Source: Carposina sasakii (taxonomy: Eukaryota; Arthropoda; Insecta; Lepidoptera; Carposinidae). From it: a stretch of 64,000 bases of DNA. Position numbers and translations under genes: made by a program. This document shows, piece after piece, positions 22,011 through 35,699 of this stretch (position 1 is its first letter; every line of letters starts with the position of its first letter). The notes below the pieces were generated by a model, which did not search any database, was not told where the DNA came from, and saw only the letters and a program-made list of their open reading frames with translations. The stretch lies in contig CP053155.1 in NCBI GenBank assembly GCA_014607495.2, positions 5,208,001 to 5,272,000 on the forward strand. Reading direction: 5' to 3'.

Positions 22011-23964
22011 AATATTATATTTACTTGCTAATTCCTCATCGTCCGAAGGTTTGATTTAATGATAAGTTAGATCGTTATGGTTGATGGCAGAAGATTGCAG
22101 AGTAGGTAACTAAAACTTCAGAAACAGAATGATGCATGTGTATATTGACGCATTGTTGTTGTGATTTCAATAAAACTATTGGTTTATGAACTACCTCTTT
22201 GTAATACAAACTAGCCTTAAACAGAGAATTACCTAAATACATACCTATAGCTAATATATAGGTAATTCGGAGGTCGCGGGTATCGCGACAAGGGCAGGGC
22301 GATAACCCCGACAGTAGTCGAATTTGTAAATTAATTTCACCACCTGACAATAGTCAAAATAGGTATCGTTCTCGATTTGTTACAATCACCTCGCTATTGT
22401 TGTTCTAAGGTGTTCTAATTCTGTTTTGGACAATGGAATTTCATGTGATACTAAGTGCCAGTTTTACAACTAAAATGAACTTGTTCCTCGAAAAACTAAA
22501 AGAGAACTGGAAAAAATTCATAAGTACATATGGGATAGGTACATGTAGGTTTAAATTGACTATTGGTTAATGCAGAAACAGTCGTTAGCTAGCAGTAAGT
22601 ATAGGTATAAATGGAGGCTCTTTTTTAGAAATCCTATCCAAAAGATAAAGGTCAAATTCAATTTGCATTATTGTGTCCTTGTAGTATCTAAGTAAATCCG
22701 TGATTGTAATATATAATGGTAAAGACTCTATTGAGCACGTGAGCCGCTCTACTGAATGTTGATAAAGAGAAAGACATTTTGTATGTTGGGAAAGCGGATA
22801 TCCATGCTAGCAGTATAAAAGTGTAAGCATTAAGGGTAGTATACAAGGCTACATAGGACCAAAAGTGAAATTGAGCATTTAAATTACATATAAGGTGCTT
22901 TAAGAGACTGGTATGGTTGGTGACTACAATTGTTATCGAATACTCAAAAAAGAAAATAGCTTTTTGACATTTTCACTTGTTTTCTAACTTCCTAGTCTCG
23001 TGTTAAACTTAGCCGTCTACTATAATATTGGTAAACATAATAATGTATTTAAATAATGCAAAAGAAACCATATTCGTATTGCGTTAAGCCCAAAATAATG
23101 GGATAAGGGCAGATCAGATACCATAGTAAATCCTTATAATTCTGCCTAAATGGAAAGAAGTCATGAACCTATGAGCATTAACTGGCATCGTATGTCTTAT
23201 GTTTTATTCACCCCTTTGGCTAGTTGATTTAAATTTTTTAGAAACCAACAATGTTTTAACTATTTAGTTCGTGTTTCGTGATGATAAATCGTTCTTTTAT
23301 TGATTCGTTGTTTGTTCCGCTTTAAGTTTTGTATGTAGAGTTTAAAACGTGTACCCACAGAGTGAAAAAGTCAAAACAGAAAACGTAGAAAGCGAAACTA
23401 ATAGCAAGGAAGAAACCCACATCTCAATAAATATTAGACATCCATCTGTTAATTTTGAATACATACCACTGAATAAATAAAAAACTTTTACTACTTGCAG
23501 ACATCTTTTTGTTTATTGCAATTGTTTATTTTATGCAATTTTTCCAGTGACCATAGATACTTGGTCAAATTGATTTGCTTGGAATGCTTGCAAAAGACCA
23601 TTGGAAAGTCATATTGAAAAATACGACAGTTTATGTTATACTTAAGCTTAGATTTTAATTTTATATATGATTCGTTTTTAATGGCATAGCTGTGCATCTG
23701 ATACCAACTTCCGTTCTTGTGTGTCACTATAACAAATATTGAAACTTTCCCAGTTACATATTTATTGTGTTAATTGTATTGTTAAATTTTACTCATGACA
23801 CCCAAACATCGACCTGAATAATATTCATTGAATGTATCATTAGCATATAATATACTTCATTAATAATCAAAACTTTCTAGTCACATTTAAACTGGAATCA
23901 ATTACTTCGGTAACTAGCTAGACAAGCAGTGCGCAATGAAATGTTAATAGTCACGTGTAGGTAT
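22011..23964. other. Intergenic DNA, no feature recognised
   Basis: AT-rich. Minus-strand frames at 22075-22350 and 23491-23727 show no domain and no supporting splice signals, so they are not annotated. Confidence 0.5.
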
Positions 23965-24240
23965 CATCATCATCATCAGCCTATTACGGTCCACTGCTGG
24001 ACGTAGGCCTCCTCCGGGGCACGCCTAAAAGACTGCCATGGGGGTATTTGCCCATAGTCACCACGCTGGGCAGGCGGGTTGGTGACCGCAGTTTGTATTT
24101 TGGACTATGTTGTCAACTCGGGAGGCGCTGCTGCCCACCTCCCGGAAACCCTTAATCGCCTTGTACGATACCCACGGGCAGATATGGGGTGGTACAAATT
24201 CTACTCTGCCGGCACCACGCGGCCAACGTGTAGGTATAGT
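23965..24240 (-). mobile_element. SINE-like element (family F), near full length
   Basis: It begins on the plus strand with an ATC repeat and AGCCTATTACGGTCCACTGC, which is the complement of the 3' tail and its GAT repeat. The body includes CTCGGGAGGCGCTGCTGCCC and GTACGATACCCACGGGCAG. Its last 60 bp are shared with the LINE at 43836-44105. Confidence 0.75.
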
Positions 24241-24788
24241 CTCATCTATATCCTCAAAAAGATCAGACAGGAAAAAGGTTTATATAACTGGTTCATACAT
24301 TCATAGCCACTTTTCAGCAGTCTGCCTATTAATGCCTAAAGGGGACCTATGCTGATGCGGGGCTTCACTACAATACATCAGTTGCATCTATTTACCTATT
24401 TACCATGCGATTTATTTACCATACCATATTTACCATGCGAGTTGTATGTAACAGTCGAATAGTTTCTTAGCCAGCAGCATGAACTCGCATCGTGGATATC
24501 GTATCGTACGATATCGTATCGTCTATACAAAATTCAACATTGCGGCTATATTTATCGTATTTTGACAGGCTAAATGTCGATAAATCGGTTTGTCATGCTA
24601 GGCTTGCAGGAGCGTTCTCTCAGGTGATAAATAAGCAACATATCACTGATCATTTACCTATATCTGCGCCCACTATGCTAAACGAGGCTGCAAGATCTCT
24701 TTCGTGATCCTGCATTGTGCGAAATAGGTTGAGTGCACCAAGAGTCTGTGTGTTGTGTCAATAATAAATCAATTATACATGGGTTTCA

Positions 24789-25040
24789 TCCTTACTAATG
24801 TTATACCTAAATGTGAAAGTACATCCCTACATTGCCATGGAGAATACCTTCTTCATGATTGTTACGCTTTCTTCTTAAACCAGGTGCTGAACCGATCATC
24901 ATGAAACTTTGTATTATTCTTCTAGGTATTAGGAGTAACATAGGATACTTTTTATCCCGTGATAATATTTTTATCCCGGATATTTTTCACATTTCGTTTT
25001 TTATGCAGTCCTCGTGGACGGAGTCGCGGACAAAAGCTAG
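24789..25040 (+). mobile_element. Short Helitron with both ends
   Basis: It starts TCCTTACTAATGTTATACC after an A. It ends TGGACGGAGTCGCGGACAAAAGCTAG before a T (25037-25040 is CTAG). The interior GATAATATTTTTATCCCGG and ATACTTTTTATCCC words are shared with other local Helitrons. Confidence 0.78.
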
Positions 25041-25529
25041 TAATAAATAAACGTTAAAATAGCTATTTTGGCGCCCGTGCATCGTATCCTATATGTGAGT
25101 ATAATTACTTCCCACGCAGAGATAAAGATTGAAACTCTATGGGATTGTTTTTGTGACTCTTTAGTCAAGTCATCCCGCTTCAAACTTATCCCGCGGGATG
25201 AGTTGACTAAATCATAAATCAAGGCATCGAGTATCATAGTAGTAGTAGTAATAGTCAACCTGTTTTAAATGATTATCGTATTTTATTACCTTTGCAACAA
25301 ATACACAGAAATACTTATTTAAGTAAATTATCTACAGATAGTAGAAATATTGAATCCATGCATGCTTACATAATATTACGCAATCAAAATAAATGTGGCA
25401 GTAGATAGTTAAAATTTTGTACTGTGAAAATATAAAAAAGTCTAAATATTACCTAAATAATACTTTTTTACACACTTTGACATAGGGTACATTATCGACT
25501 AATACATAATACCTAAGTATATTAGGTAT

Positions 25530-25800
25530 AGTAAGCCCCGTGGTGCCGGCACAGTAGACTTTGTACCACCCCTGCCTGCCCGTGGGTATCGTACGAGGCG
25601 ATTAAGGGTTTCCGGGAGGTGGGCAGCAGCGCCTCCCGTATTGACAACATAGTCCGAAAATCACACTGCGGTCACCAACCCGCCTGCCTAGCGTGGTAAT
25701 TATGGGCAAAACCCCCCTGTGGCAGTAGCCTCGTGGCGTACCCTGGAGGAGGCCTATGTCCAGCATGGACTGCAATAGGCTGATGATGATGATGATGATA
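25530..25800 (+). mobile_element. SINE-like element (family F), near full length
   Basis: The body starts near GTGGTGCCGGCACAGTAG and ends with GGAGGAGGCCTATGTCCAGC and ACTGCAATAGGCTGATGATG, then GAT repeats. It is the opposite orientation to the copy at 23965-24240 and about 80-90% alike by eye. Confidence 0.78.
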
Positions 25801-26299
25801 TTAGGTATACATATTTACAAATTTAAATTGGTAAAAGCAACGCATTTGTGAGTTTATGGGCACAATTAATTATTTTTCCTGTTACAAAATTACTGAATTA
25901 AAAAAATCTTTTGAACAGTGCAATGCAACAAAAGAATAATCAAGGGGCGCAAGTTCCATCTCGTCACGGACCTGTTCCACAGAATTTGTATTTTATTTAT
26001 AAAAATTAAACTAACCTTTTTATTAGTTTCTCACTACCAAAACACGTGTAGTTGGGCATTAGCTCAGTTAATTTTAACAAGTCTTCCACTCTTAAAACAT
26101 AACATCATAAATAGGTAATAAGACAGAATTTACGGCGACATTGGCCCGTGACTTGTGCATTATTTAGAGTGTTTATGTCCCCCGCCCACTGTGAGTATAA
26201 ATACGACGTCTTGAAGCTGCTTTTCGCAGAGATGTGCTATGTTACGTAGCTATGGATGAGTGTAATAATTATTGGTCCATGATGCCAATTATTTGATTC

Positions 26300-26545
26300 T
26301 CCTTCAGCTTATTGCAGTCCACTGCTGGACGTAGGCCTACTCCAGAGCACGCCATAAGACTACTACCATAGCGGGGGTTTTGCCCATAGTCAACACGCTG
26401 GGCATGCGGGTTGATGATCGCAGTCTGAATTTTAGACTATGTTGTCAGCACGGGAGACGCTGCTGCCCACCTCCCGGAAACCCTTAATCGCCTCGTACGA
26501 TACCCACGGGCGGGCATATGGCAAACTCTACTCTACCGGCATGTG
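26300..26545 (-). mobile_element. SINE-like element (family F)
   Basis: It begins CAGCTTATTGCAGTCCACTG and continues through the same CACGGGAGACGCTGCTGCCC body. It ends about 26545 after GGCACCAGGC-like remnants. It is the same orientation as 23965-24240. Confidence 0.72.
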
Positions 26546-26735
26546 GCACCAGGCATATTTAATTGGTGGATCCATCCATAGCACATCTTTTGTGGAAAGG
26601 CAGTCATAGGTTCAAGGCATAAGTAAACATAGTTTAAACTATAGGTATATAATATCTTTACGTTAATTATTGCTGTATTGTAACAACTAATAACAAAAAT
26701 TATAAATACTTCGAACTTGTAGTCGCAAAAACGTA

Positions 26736-28523
26736 TTGCTTAACCGGTATGACAAGATAAACCAGCTTTCTTTGGATACCTTGATAATTTTAGGCCTTGT
26801 GGTAGTTTGTGGAAGCACACAGAGCTACTTACCATCATCACTACTAGATTTCCTGAAAATCATCAATTTCAAACGATGTTTTACATTTGTATACTTAATA
26901 AATATTACTATAACAAGCCAGGGGGTTAAATGGTCTAAACTGCACGGTAATCAGCTTATAGCAAGGAATTGGTCACATGAAACGATGATAAGTGGAACAT
27001 TACAACCACTACTGGAATCAGAAAACTTTTTCTCTACATCGCTAATAACAGTCTGTGGATGATCACCACCAAACTTCGCATCTGGCATATGTTTCAATTT
27101 TACTACTATAAAACCCATAAAGAAGTACATGAGAAAATAGCAGTTATTAAATTTTCCAAATAATATTTAAAATGTGCTATAAATAGCGTGAAACTTGTAG
27201 GTAAGCCCCATATTTTATGTTCTACTGAACTAATAAAACCAGAATAGATTTTGAAGCTGTAAATCTGCTATTTTCGTTTAGTTGCGACTTATTTTAAGCG
27301 TAGGTCACCCCCACATATACCTTCAATAATCGGATCTTCTACTATTTTAGCCATGATACACCTTTAAATTTGGGCCGAATTTAATTTTTCCACCATGTAG
27401 AGATGGTGTCCAAAAACTTATTGGATAAATTACTCAAGAAAACTAATTTTATTTCGTACGTCTACAAAGTTTACTTACGTTGCTTACAACGTTAAAGATA
27501 GGTACAATATTCTTTTTTAATACTCTTAGTTCATACTTTCAAAAATTCTGCTAACTTTGTTTGTCTATTACAATCTGGGTAAATAAACCTAGAAAATTTC
27601 CATAGTTTGCAACCTATCATGATAATGAAACACGGTTTTTCGTGTAAAACCCAAATTACACAGTAAGATGATTGCAGCTAATCGGGGGATTGTCAGCAAT
27701 GAGGGACTTAAGGCATCTTATCATCAAGCGTCATCAGTTTTTAGAAGGCCAAGATTCAGCTTTAGAAAAAATACTTAATAACATACCTAAATACAAATTA
27801 AGATAAAAAAAAACAGATTTAATAACTGTGGAGTGCCAGCGAGGTATATAATAGTTGTTTTTGGAATGGTTATTTTCATAGTGAAAGTGAGATATCGCCA
27901 TAGACCACTCAGAACAACATTGTTCTGTTTTCTGTGGATGTCGCTCTACATTGCATAATTAATTATACAGTCTTTACATCTGTTTAAAAATCATTTTACA
28001 TCATCCACATTGGGCATTATGAAAATAAAACAATATTGGTCCACTTATTTTTTGTATCAACTTCCACACAATGAGTCTCGTCGATCTGAATAAGGAAGCA
28101 ATTGACTCCAAGTGATGACCTTATGGACTGTTTTAACCAGACTCTTCGATAATATAAAGAAAAATACTTTACCTTTCTCTTATCAATTATGTAAATTCTA
28201 CAGTTACATTGGTTGCGTCTTGTGACTGGGAAGAAACCAAAGAATCCACATTCACTGGATGGTGCACGTCAAAGCAAATGAGCCCGGTAATCTAGGCTAC
28301 TTCAATAAATTTCCTGGCCTGTTCCATTTACTTGTGGTCGACACAATTTATGTACATGTTTTTCATTTATTTGTCCCTATCAGCTGTTATCTCATTCCTA
28401 ATTCAAGGCAGGGGTCTAAACACCGGCCGCAGAATTAGTATTTACGTAGATTCGCTATATTTAGTGGACTGTGTACTTATTTATACTTTAAAAAAAAAAG
28501 GCTACCTAGGCACAAATTCTTAA
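26736..28523 (+). pseudogene. Possible dead ionotropic-receptor-like gene
   Basis: Three pieces lie in order over 1.8 kb, about the length of an intronless divergent insect ionotropic receptor. At 26780-27061 a secretory-leader-like LIILGLVVVCGSTQS leads into a Cys-containing domain with an NIT sequon. At about 27820-27960, VPARYIIVVFGMVIFIVK and then RPLRTTLFCFLWMSLYIA recall TM1 and the pore/TM2 region, where families have a Trp in an L-F-F-x-x-W context. At 28344-28420, QFMYMFFIYLSLSAVISFLI recalls TM3. Stops and frame changes separate them and no ATG opens the first piece. The family assignment rests on hydrophobicity and weak motif likeness only; chance or another membrane protein is possible. 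Confidence 0.28.
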
Positions 28524-28578
28524 TAAGAATAGTAGTAGGTATAGAATTATGCTTGTGTGCTTCATCTGCTGATTGAGC

Positions 28579-28643
28579 GGATTGATTGTAGCTTAAATCA
28601 AATGATAGCCTCTATATCATTTGATTTAAGCCACAATCAATCC
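28579..28643. repeat. 29-bp inverted repeat with 7-nt loop
   Basis: The left arm 28579-28607 and right arm 28615-28643 are complementary apart from one mismatch. The arms begin GGATTGATTGTAGC and the loop is GCCTCTA. As RNA it would make a compact hairpin of miRNA-precursor size, though the near-perfect pairing is equally typical of a decayed MITE or a recruited palindrome. Confidence 0.6.
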
Positions 28644-28699
28644 TCACTCACAGGAGCAACAGTAACTGGTGGCGCCCGAATTTAATCCCAGTGAGACCT

Positions 28700-31600
28700 A
28701 GGTGAGACACATCATGCTAAGCATCCTAAGCAATGGAAATTTTTATAGGTATGTGTGGCGAAAAATAAACGTTTCTTTATTTATTTATTACCTTCTTTCT
28801 TTTAGTGCAAACAAACTAAACGCATGTGCATGACTAATATAAAAGAAATAACTTTGGATAATAGAAACATGCATCACCTGCATCGAAGTATGTTTAATTT
28901 TACTGTTGCGCAATATTCTGCAAAAAGTAAATCCCGGGATACAAGGAAAAGATACCAATATAAACGTGACTTAAAACTTAATGGCAACCAAAAGCAGCGC
29001 GGGGTCGTTAAAAAATAAATAGCCTACTCTACGTAGGTATATACTTACAATATCTAATATATCAATCCAATAATATAAATATATATCCAATATATTTTAT
29101 ATCATTCTTAAAAGTTTTACAATACGTATATCGTTATCATAGGCATTAATTAATTAGCTCAAGAGCACCTAATCTTAACCAGCTGTTGTATTCTTTTCAA
29201 AATAAACGCGTTACTGAAATGAGATCAAGGCAACGAAACACAAAAGATATTAAAGTATTAAGAGTAGCTCCTGAAGTTACCTTTTTTACTGCCAGCTTAT
29301 CACCCCAAACCCTGTTATGTTTAATTTATTCATTATTATAATTAATTAATTCGCTCAGTTCATTGCTTAATTTATCTACCTACCGCTAAACAATAATGTG
29401 CTTGCATTAAGTGTATTATTTCCTTACAAATTGAATGTTTTGAATAGGCATCAGATACTTTAAAAATACTTTTTACATTCCAGCTATAAGTTACCAGTTA
29501 CAAAACACTAACCAAGTTGATTTGTGAAGGTGTATTTTCCATTTTCCGACAAAGTATTAAATCTAGCAAAGTATCGATAACATTTTCCAGAGATTCGGTT
29601 TTAAGCACTATTGCTAGATGAAATCTCTTGAGGACATAAGCTCGACTTTGTACATTCTCTGTGTACACCTACATGCTAAGTCACCATATTGTCCAATTTA
29701 CAATAAAAATACAATAATACTATTTGGCTCTGCTTATAATAAATTACATTTACTTACCTTGCAGTTGCTGTTCTCTATTAATTTTGTATGGACTCTTGCC
29801 TCTATTACATTAGCAAGATAATGTAAGAGGGGCAAAAGTGGGCATTTTATTTATCGTATAAATTCAATTATAGGTACCTCTGACTGACAGCAATCATCTC
29901 AGGTACAATAGGTACTAGAGCTTCGGTGCGTTAGGTGCACGAGCACTCAGTGAATCACACCTACGCGATTCACTACGCAATCATATGGTCCATACTAATT
30001 TATATTGACGGCTCGTATACTAGTACGACCTTAGCATAACTTATTGTTACGGACTGTAAACATTATTTACTTTGTAAGAACGTGAGAACGTGGAAGTTAA
30101 ATTTGACATTTACAATAGTTTGAGCTAAGCTTTAGAAATTGGCGAATTTTTCAGACAGTCCTTTTAATGTTTTTCTCCAGTAGAATACCATGTTTCTCAT
30201 CTCCAATGGTGGAGTATTATATGGAAATAGTCTACTTCTACCTTTCCTTTAGTGGCTTGTAAGTGTCTGAGTGTAAAAGAAAAACCGAGTGTGGGTTGGG
30301 TTAAATTTCTGATTTACTGGTGGTATTAGATATTAATGAGAACCTAATGCTGTAATCTCAGAGAGTATCTGATCGTCGTATAAAGCCCAGAATATAAATC
30401 GATTACCAAGATAGGTCTAATGTTAGATAAGTAAATTGCAATGAAAATAAATTACCTGTAAATACCAAATTACTTAAGTTTAATCTCGCCTATTATATTT
30501 ATGAGAAAAGCTCAATAAAAGCTTTTAAGACCCATCTTTCTAACCATCCACCTATTAAGTAAAAGGTATATTCGTTAATGAGAAAGATAAAAATAAATTA
30601 CCATACCCGTATACAGAAGTAGTCATAAAATAGAATCTAGAAAACATGTCTTCAAATCAATAACAGTTATAAAAGTTTCATACCCACAAGCTCAGAACAA
30701 ATATTATACATACTCGTACTTACATTTTAATTTATCTGTTTACGTAATCAGAATATTATCACAAGCTCATTTGATAAGTGTCGATAAAGGCAGATTATAA
30801 CCACAATAGCTGACATGGTGCTATATTTGTTGATATAGGTGACGATATAAGTTCGAATTTTGTTATAATGTGCCCTATACGAGTATCACAAGGATTCAAG
30901 CTATACTTAATTTGTTTACGAGTATAACAAGAGTATTCAAGCTGCATAGCTAAACATAAGCCAAATTAGTATGATATTTTAGGATCTTTTCCTATATCTT
31001 CAGTTTTCTCAGGAAGAAGCCTTGCTTCTATATTTATTTTATAGAAAACAGATAAGTATAGAAAAAAAGCCCAAAATATCTGACTAATTAATTATTGAGC
31101 TTTTACCATTACTACACTGGACGTAGTCCATGGGATTCTCTCTAAGTTCATCCTCCAAATGAAGCTGTTCAAAACTATCAATAATAATAAACTGAGCAGA
31201 GCAAATATCCGTTAAAGGAAATGTACATGTTTTTACCGACAGACGTCTAAACAACATTGCTAATAATGGTACTAATTAAAACTTATTTACTTACATTAGC
31301 ATACACAAAGATGTTTTCTGTATGTATGGTACTAATCGACTACATTTTAAAGAGACTGTCGTGAACTAGATACTTATATCACATTAATGAAGTCCTAAGA
31401 ACTTTTATGGTACTAAATTGAAACAAATGAAACAGTGTTAGAGTGACATGGACACTAGCACCTCTTTCAGAGGATTTTATAACTGAGACAAAGGTAGAGC
31501 TATGAATATTTACTTTATTATTTACACGCCTATTTAATTATTTGATTTACCTTCTTCCTTTTATGGCCATTTATGTTTTTATGACACATTGTACTTATAG

Positions 31601-33920
31601 ATTACATACATACCTACGTTTTCCTTCCTGTAGTGATTTACATACATTACCTACAGTACTTATGTAGGACTTTCATTTAACGTCAAGAAGTATCATCATG
31701 CCATAATTCCAGACAGGCGCACAAGGGATTTGTAATGAGGTTTGAATTGACGTATTTAGTGGAACGTATGATAGATAGAGTAAAGCCAGAGGTTTTATTA
31801 TATTTTTTTGCGTGGATTTTATTAGAATGGCTATCGTGCTATTGGGACCACACCTTGGCCAAAATGAAAATCAGATAATGTGCCTAATAATGATCAGATG
31901 CTCAATCATTTTTAAAGTGGCCTGGTAGTAACGAGCATACCTATCCGTGGAAGGAAATACGTGAATAATACACTTATATCAATCCGTATATCTTGACTCA
32001 GAGTTGCGAACATAATATATGACGTAATTTTACATCTGTTCGTTAACCAAGCTATTTGTTTAGGTAAAAATACTTATACGTGGCTATTATTTTTATTTTA
32101 TTTAACTAGACACCATAAAACATAGCGTCGTCTTACGTTTAGGGATTTACCTTACCGTAAGTATTATTATGTTTCTGTTTAATAATGTTGGTAGGTATTA
32201 GGTAGACTAATATGGCCTATACATAGTGGTTTCTCCCTTAATAATTCTTTATTTTTGCTCTGTTTACATACTACACACACACAAGGCTGTTCTCAATATG
32301 GGGTAGCCAGAACTGCAGGATCAATAAGGAGTTCCCTTAGCCACGTCTAACAAAGCAATTATGTACAAGATCAAGGATAAGTTGTTAGGTCATCGCCTTA
32401 GAAAATTACAAATTGAACATAGCATAGCCAAATTTACTTACTTTTTAAAACTACAACAAAATAGATGGACAGTACCTATCCACTTAATTATAACTCGCTT
32501 AATTATGATAGTGAATACGACAGTTTTATTATAGATCCATTTCCAGTAATTAAACGATTACTTAACAGTAATTACCATCCTATTACATTGTAGAAATCGG
32601 CCATGTTATGTTCCACTTCTAGGAATAGGTCAATGTTGTTTTCTGACATGCTTTCTAACATTTTATTGGGCTGGAATTCAAAATATTTTATCCTCGATGT
32701 TATAAGTAGATGCTATCACCTTTATGAAGTGTCATTATTTATTAAATTTGAAACTCGTATACAATCAGAATAGAACAGCTTCAAAAATCTACTCTATACA
32801 TATGTTACTATACTGGTTATACTTATATAATATAGACATCTGTGTTCCCGAAATGGAAAATACGAGTACACCCTGTATAGCCAAAGCTGCATTATCAAGG
32901 AGATCCCACATCGAAGTTTAGCACAGCGAAGACAGAAGTTAAATATCAGTTGTGGAAATGCTGGGATAGTACCTGAGGAGTGTGGACTCACCTGGATTGT
33001 GACGGTCCCCGCTAAACTGCTCCAAGACCCCGTGTAATGTGTTGCAGCTAACTTCGTGACCTATCAAATATGTGTACTTATAATACAAAATAAACTATAT
33101 AAATACTGTAAAGTGTTCCCGTCCTGAAAGCAGCTCCGTATACAATCCGTTTTCAGCCACTTATCACAAGGTCCTCCCGAGAGACTTCCACTCATTACCC
33201 AATTTAAGTACAATGTTCACAACAGTTAGTTTTACGAACTGGTTGGAGGAGTGTCCCGACCGCATTCCTTCAGGTTTCCGTAACCTCAGCCGTTTTCACC
33301 GTTTCAGTACCGAGAAACGGAATTAAGGCGGTGTGATCAGACAAAAGAGGCATTTTAGAATCGATTTTTTAAATACTTGTCCGATTACCACAGCTCTAAT
33401 TTTTTTATATGTTATTATTTAAATCTTTATCAAGTTTGTGGCCAACGTGGAAACTCAATTACTTAAAAAATTCTCGATAGAATTTCGATTTGAAAATTAC
33501 CTTTTTTACGTTTTTATAAGCGATATATCTTGAAAACTACTGTGAATATCAACACGAAACCTGCATAGTTGTATAGCGCTTTATCAGATCTAGTTTATGG
33601 CCAAAGTACATTTTTTGTAAATTTTGTAGATAATTAACAATTAATAAAAAACACATCTACAACTACGCTGTGTTCTAATCCTTGCACTGGCCAGTCTCGC
33701 TCGGAACATTCAGTACCGCCGTGACCACTGTCAACGCCGGTTCTGTGCTTGTTTTTTCGCGCGCAAATACATAATATAAAATACTATATTTATTTAGTAA
33801 GTAGACTTGGGAAATCGTAGTGTAACAAAAGTTAAAAAAGAGAGACCTTACGTAAAAAAGGCTTACGTAGAAAACGTTAAATACCTACCTACATAGATAC
33901 TTTATAGTATGTTTTAGATT
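28700..33920. other. Intergenic DNA with no recognised gene
   Basis: Long AT-rich stretch. Short frames, such as the 64-codon ATG frame at 28824-29018, have no recognisable domain. The zone 33300-33770 (VA-rich text around TTCTCGATAGAATTTCGA and CACATCTACAACTACGCTG) looks like an old repeat but could not be classified. Confidence 0.45.
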
Positions 33921-33924
33921 GTAC

Positions 33925-34125
33925 TCACGCCCGCCCACGGCTTTGCCCGCGTGAGAGTGCATTACTCCCGTGCGAAGCCGAGGCGGGTCCCTAGTTACAT
34001 TATAAACCTTCCTTGTGAATCACTCTATCTATTAAAAAAACCGCATCAAAAAAATCCGTTCCCTAGTTTGAAAGATCTAAGCATACATAGGGACAGACAT
34101 CAGAAAGCGACTTTGTTTTATAATA
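33925..34125. repeat. Dispersed transposon-derived repeat
   Basis: It contains CGTGCGAAGCCGAGGCGGGT then CCCTAGTTACATTATAAACC and AGTTTGAAAGATCTAAGCAT, with ACATAGGGACAGACA. These words are characteristic of abundant lepidopteran interspersed repeats. Boundaries are approximate and the class is not certain. Confidence 0.45.
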
Positions 34126-34366
34126 TGTAGTGATTTCGTATTTAAAAATGATATTCATAAGTAGGTAATTATGTTACGTGTCTATTTTACCATTTCTATG
34201 ACCTAGTATAATTTTATGTATCTACTTAGTTTTTTTTAGATCCACAAAATCCCGGGAAAAAATCCGGGATTTTTCCGAACATTTTGTGCAAAAGTTTACG
34301 TGTGTTAGTTAGTATAGTCCTCTTTATGACATTAAACTGCAAATAACTTAGTATCAATAGCAGTAT

Positions 34367-34637
34367 ATACAGGGTGTAACAAAAAGGGTATGGTAAGCGA
34401 AATACTATAAAAACAACCCACTGTAGATAACATATCCCGAAATTTTTTGACTAGAAATCGCATGTTTATTTTTCAAGATTGTATGTTCATAATATTCCCG
34501 AGTGGGTTAGGTGTTTTCCATGCTATCTGGACAAATAAATATGTGATTTTTAGTCTCAAATTTTGGTGATAGGTTCTTTATAGTGGGTTATATTCATAGC
34601 TTTTCGGTTAACATACCCCTTTTGTTACACCCTGTAT
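34367..34637. mobile_element. MITE family A, complete copy
   Basis: It runs from TACAGGGTGTAACAAAAAGGG-type to CTTTTGTTACACCCTGTA ends with inverted arms throughout. TA dinucleotides border it. It has no ORF. Confidence 0.8.
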
Positions 34638-34735
34638 ATACACCACTTTGGGGGATAATGGGCGTGACTATTATGTATATATGTATATGATTTCAAATTG
34701 TTTCGAACATAAATCCCTAAGTTGCCCGCGAATCT

Positions 34736-35472
34736 CTAGCTGTCCCGCGACTTCGTCCGCGTGAAATAGTGACTTTCGGCTGCATTTAAAAATTTTTTAG
34801 GCTAATTATTTTGCAAGTAAAACACATGTACATTAAAATAAGTTATTAAGCTTATTTGAGTACATTTTTATATGCGACGTTTTTAGTACGATTTTTACGA
34901 TTTTAAAAGAGCTGTTTGTTGCATATTGTCCTGATTGATAATCATTATGAAGTTGTACTCGCATATTTGTAGTGAGACAAAACTTTTAAAAATGACGTAA
35001 ATTCCATACAAACATTCATGCCCTATTTCAACCCCTTACATTCCTTTTTTGCATATAGCGCGCAGTGCTTGGCAAGTTTCTTACTTAATTCTCTGTATTG
35101 TTCTGTTCTATATTTTTATTTTCTGAGTCCTAAGCTTTTTTCCGATGTCATCACACAAAATTTTTCACCCCCTATTTTTAGCCCCTCTAGGGTATTCTTT
35201 TACAAACTTTGAATGTCGTATTTATTTATATCTATTGAAAAGCCTAAAAAATAAGTTTTAAGCTTCTAGCTTAAAAAATGACGTAATTTCCATACAAACT
35301 TTCATCCACTATTTCAACACCTTACATCTCTTTTTTGCATTAAAAAGTAGCCTATGTCCTTTCTCAGGCTCTAGACTATCTCTGTACCAAATTTCATTTA
35401 AATCGGTTCAGTAGTTTAGGCGTGATTGCGTAACACACAGACAGACAGAGTTACTTTCGCATTTATTATCCG
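34736..35472 (-). mobile_element. Helitron, about 0.74 kb
   Basis: On the minus strand the 3' end is CACGCGGACGAAGTCGCGGG, ACAGCTAG. The 5' part has GCGAAAGTAACTCTGTCTG and AACTACTGAACCGATTTAAA, common in lepidopteran Helitrons. The internal 35018-35212 frame is not a gene. Part of the body is duplicated (AATGACGTAA near 34990 and 35278). Confidence 0.72.
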
Positions 35473-35699
35473 AAGGAAGAATTTGAAGATCATACTTTAA
35501 TACCACTTTGGGGTAGAAGAGTTATAAATAATAATGTGTATTATCCAGCAACTGCAACCTATAACAAGCAAGTTATTTGTTTAGGAGATATTTTTTAATT
35601 GCACATCAAATAAATAATCGCCCATCAATTTAATCTCATCTTTTATATACTTTAAATGTACGAGTATTAAAGTATATAAAAGCATTAATCAAAGTATAA

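Noticed and set aside
24079..24355. Two overlapping plus-strand frames
   Set aside because: They are readings through a family F SINE and its flank.
28660..28690. TGGTGGCGCCCGAA resembling a tRNA-Lys-type primer-binding site of an LTR retroelement
   Set aside because: No paired LTRs, polypurine tract or gag/pol frames were found nearby, so one short match is not enough.
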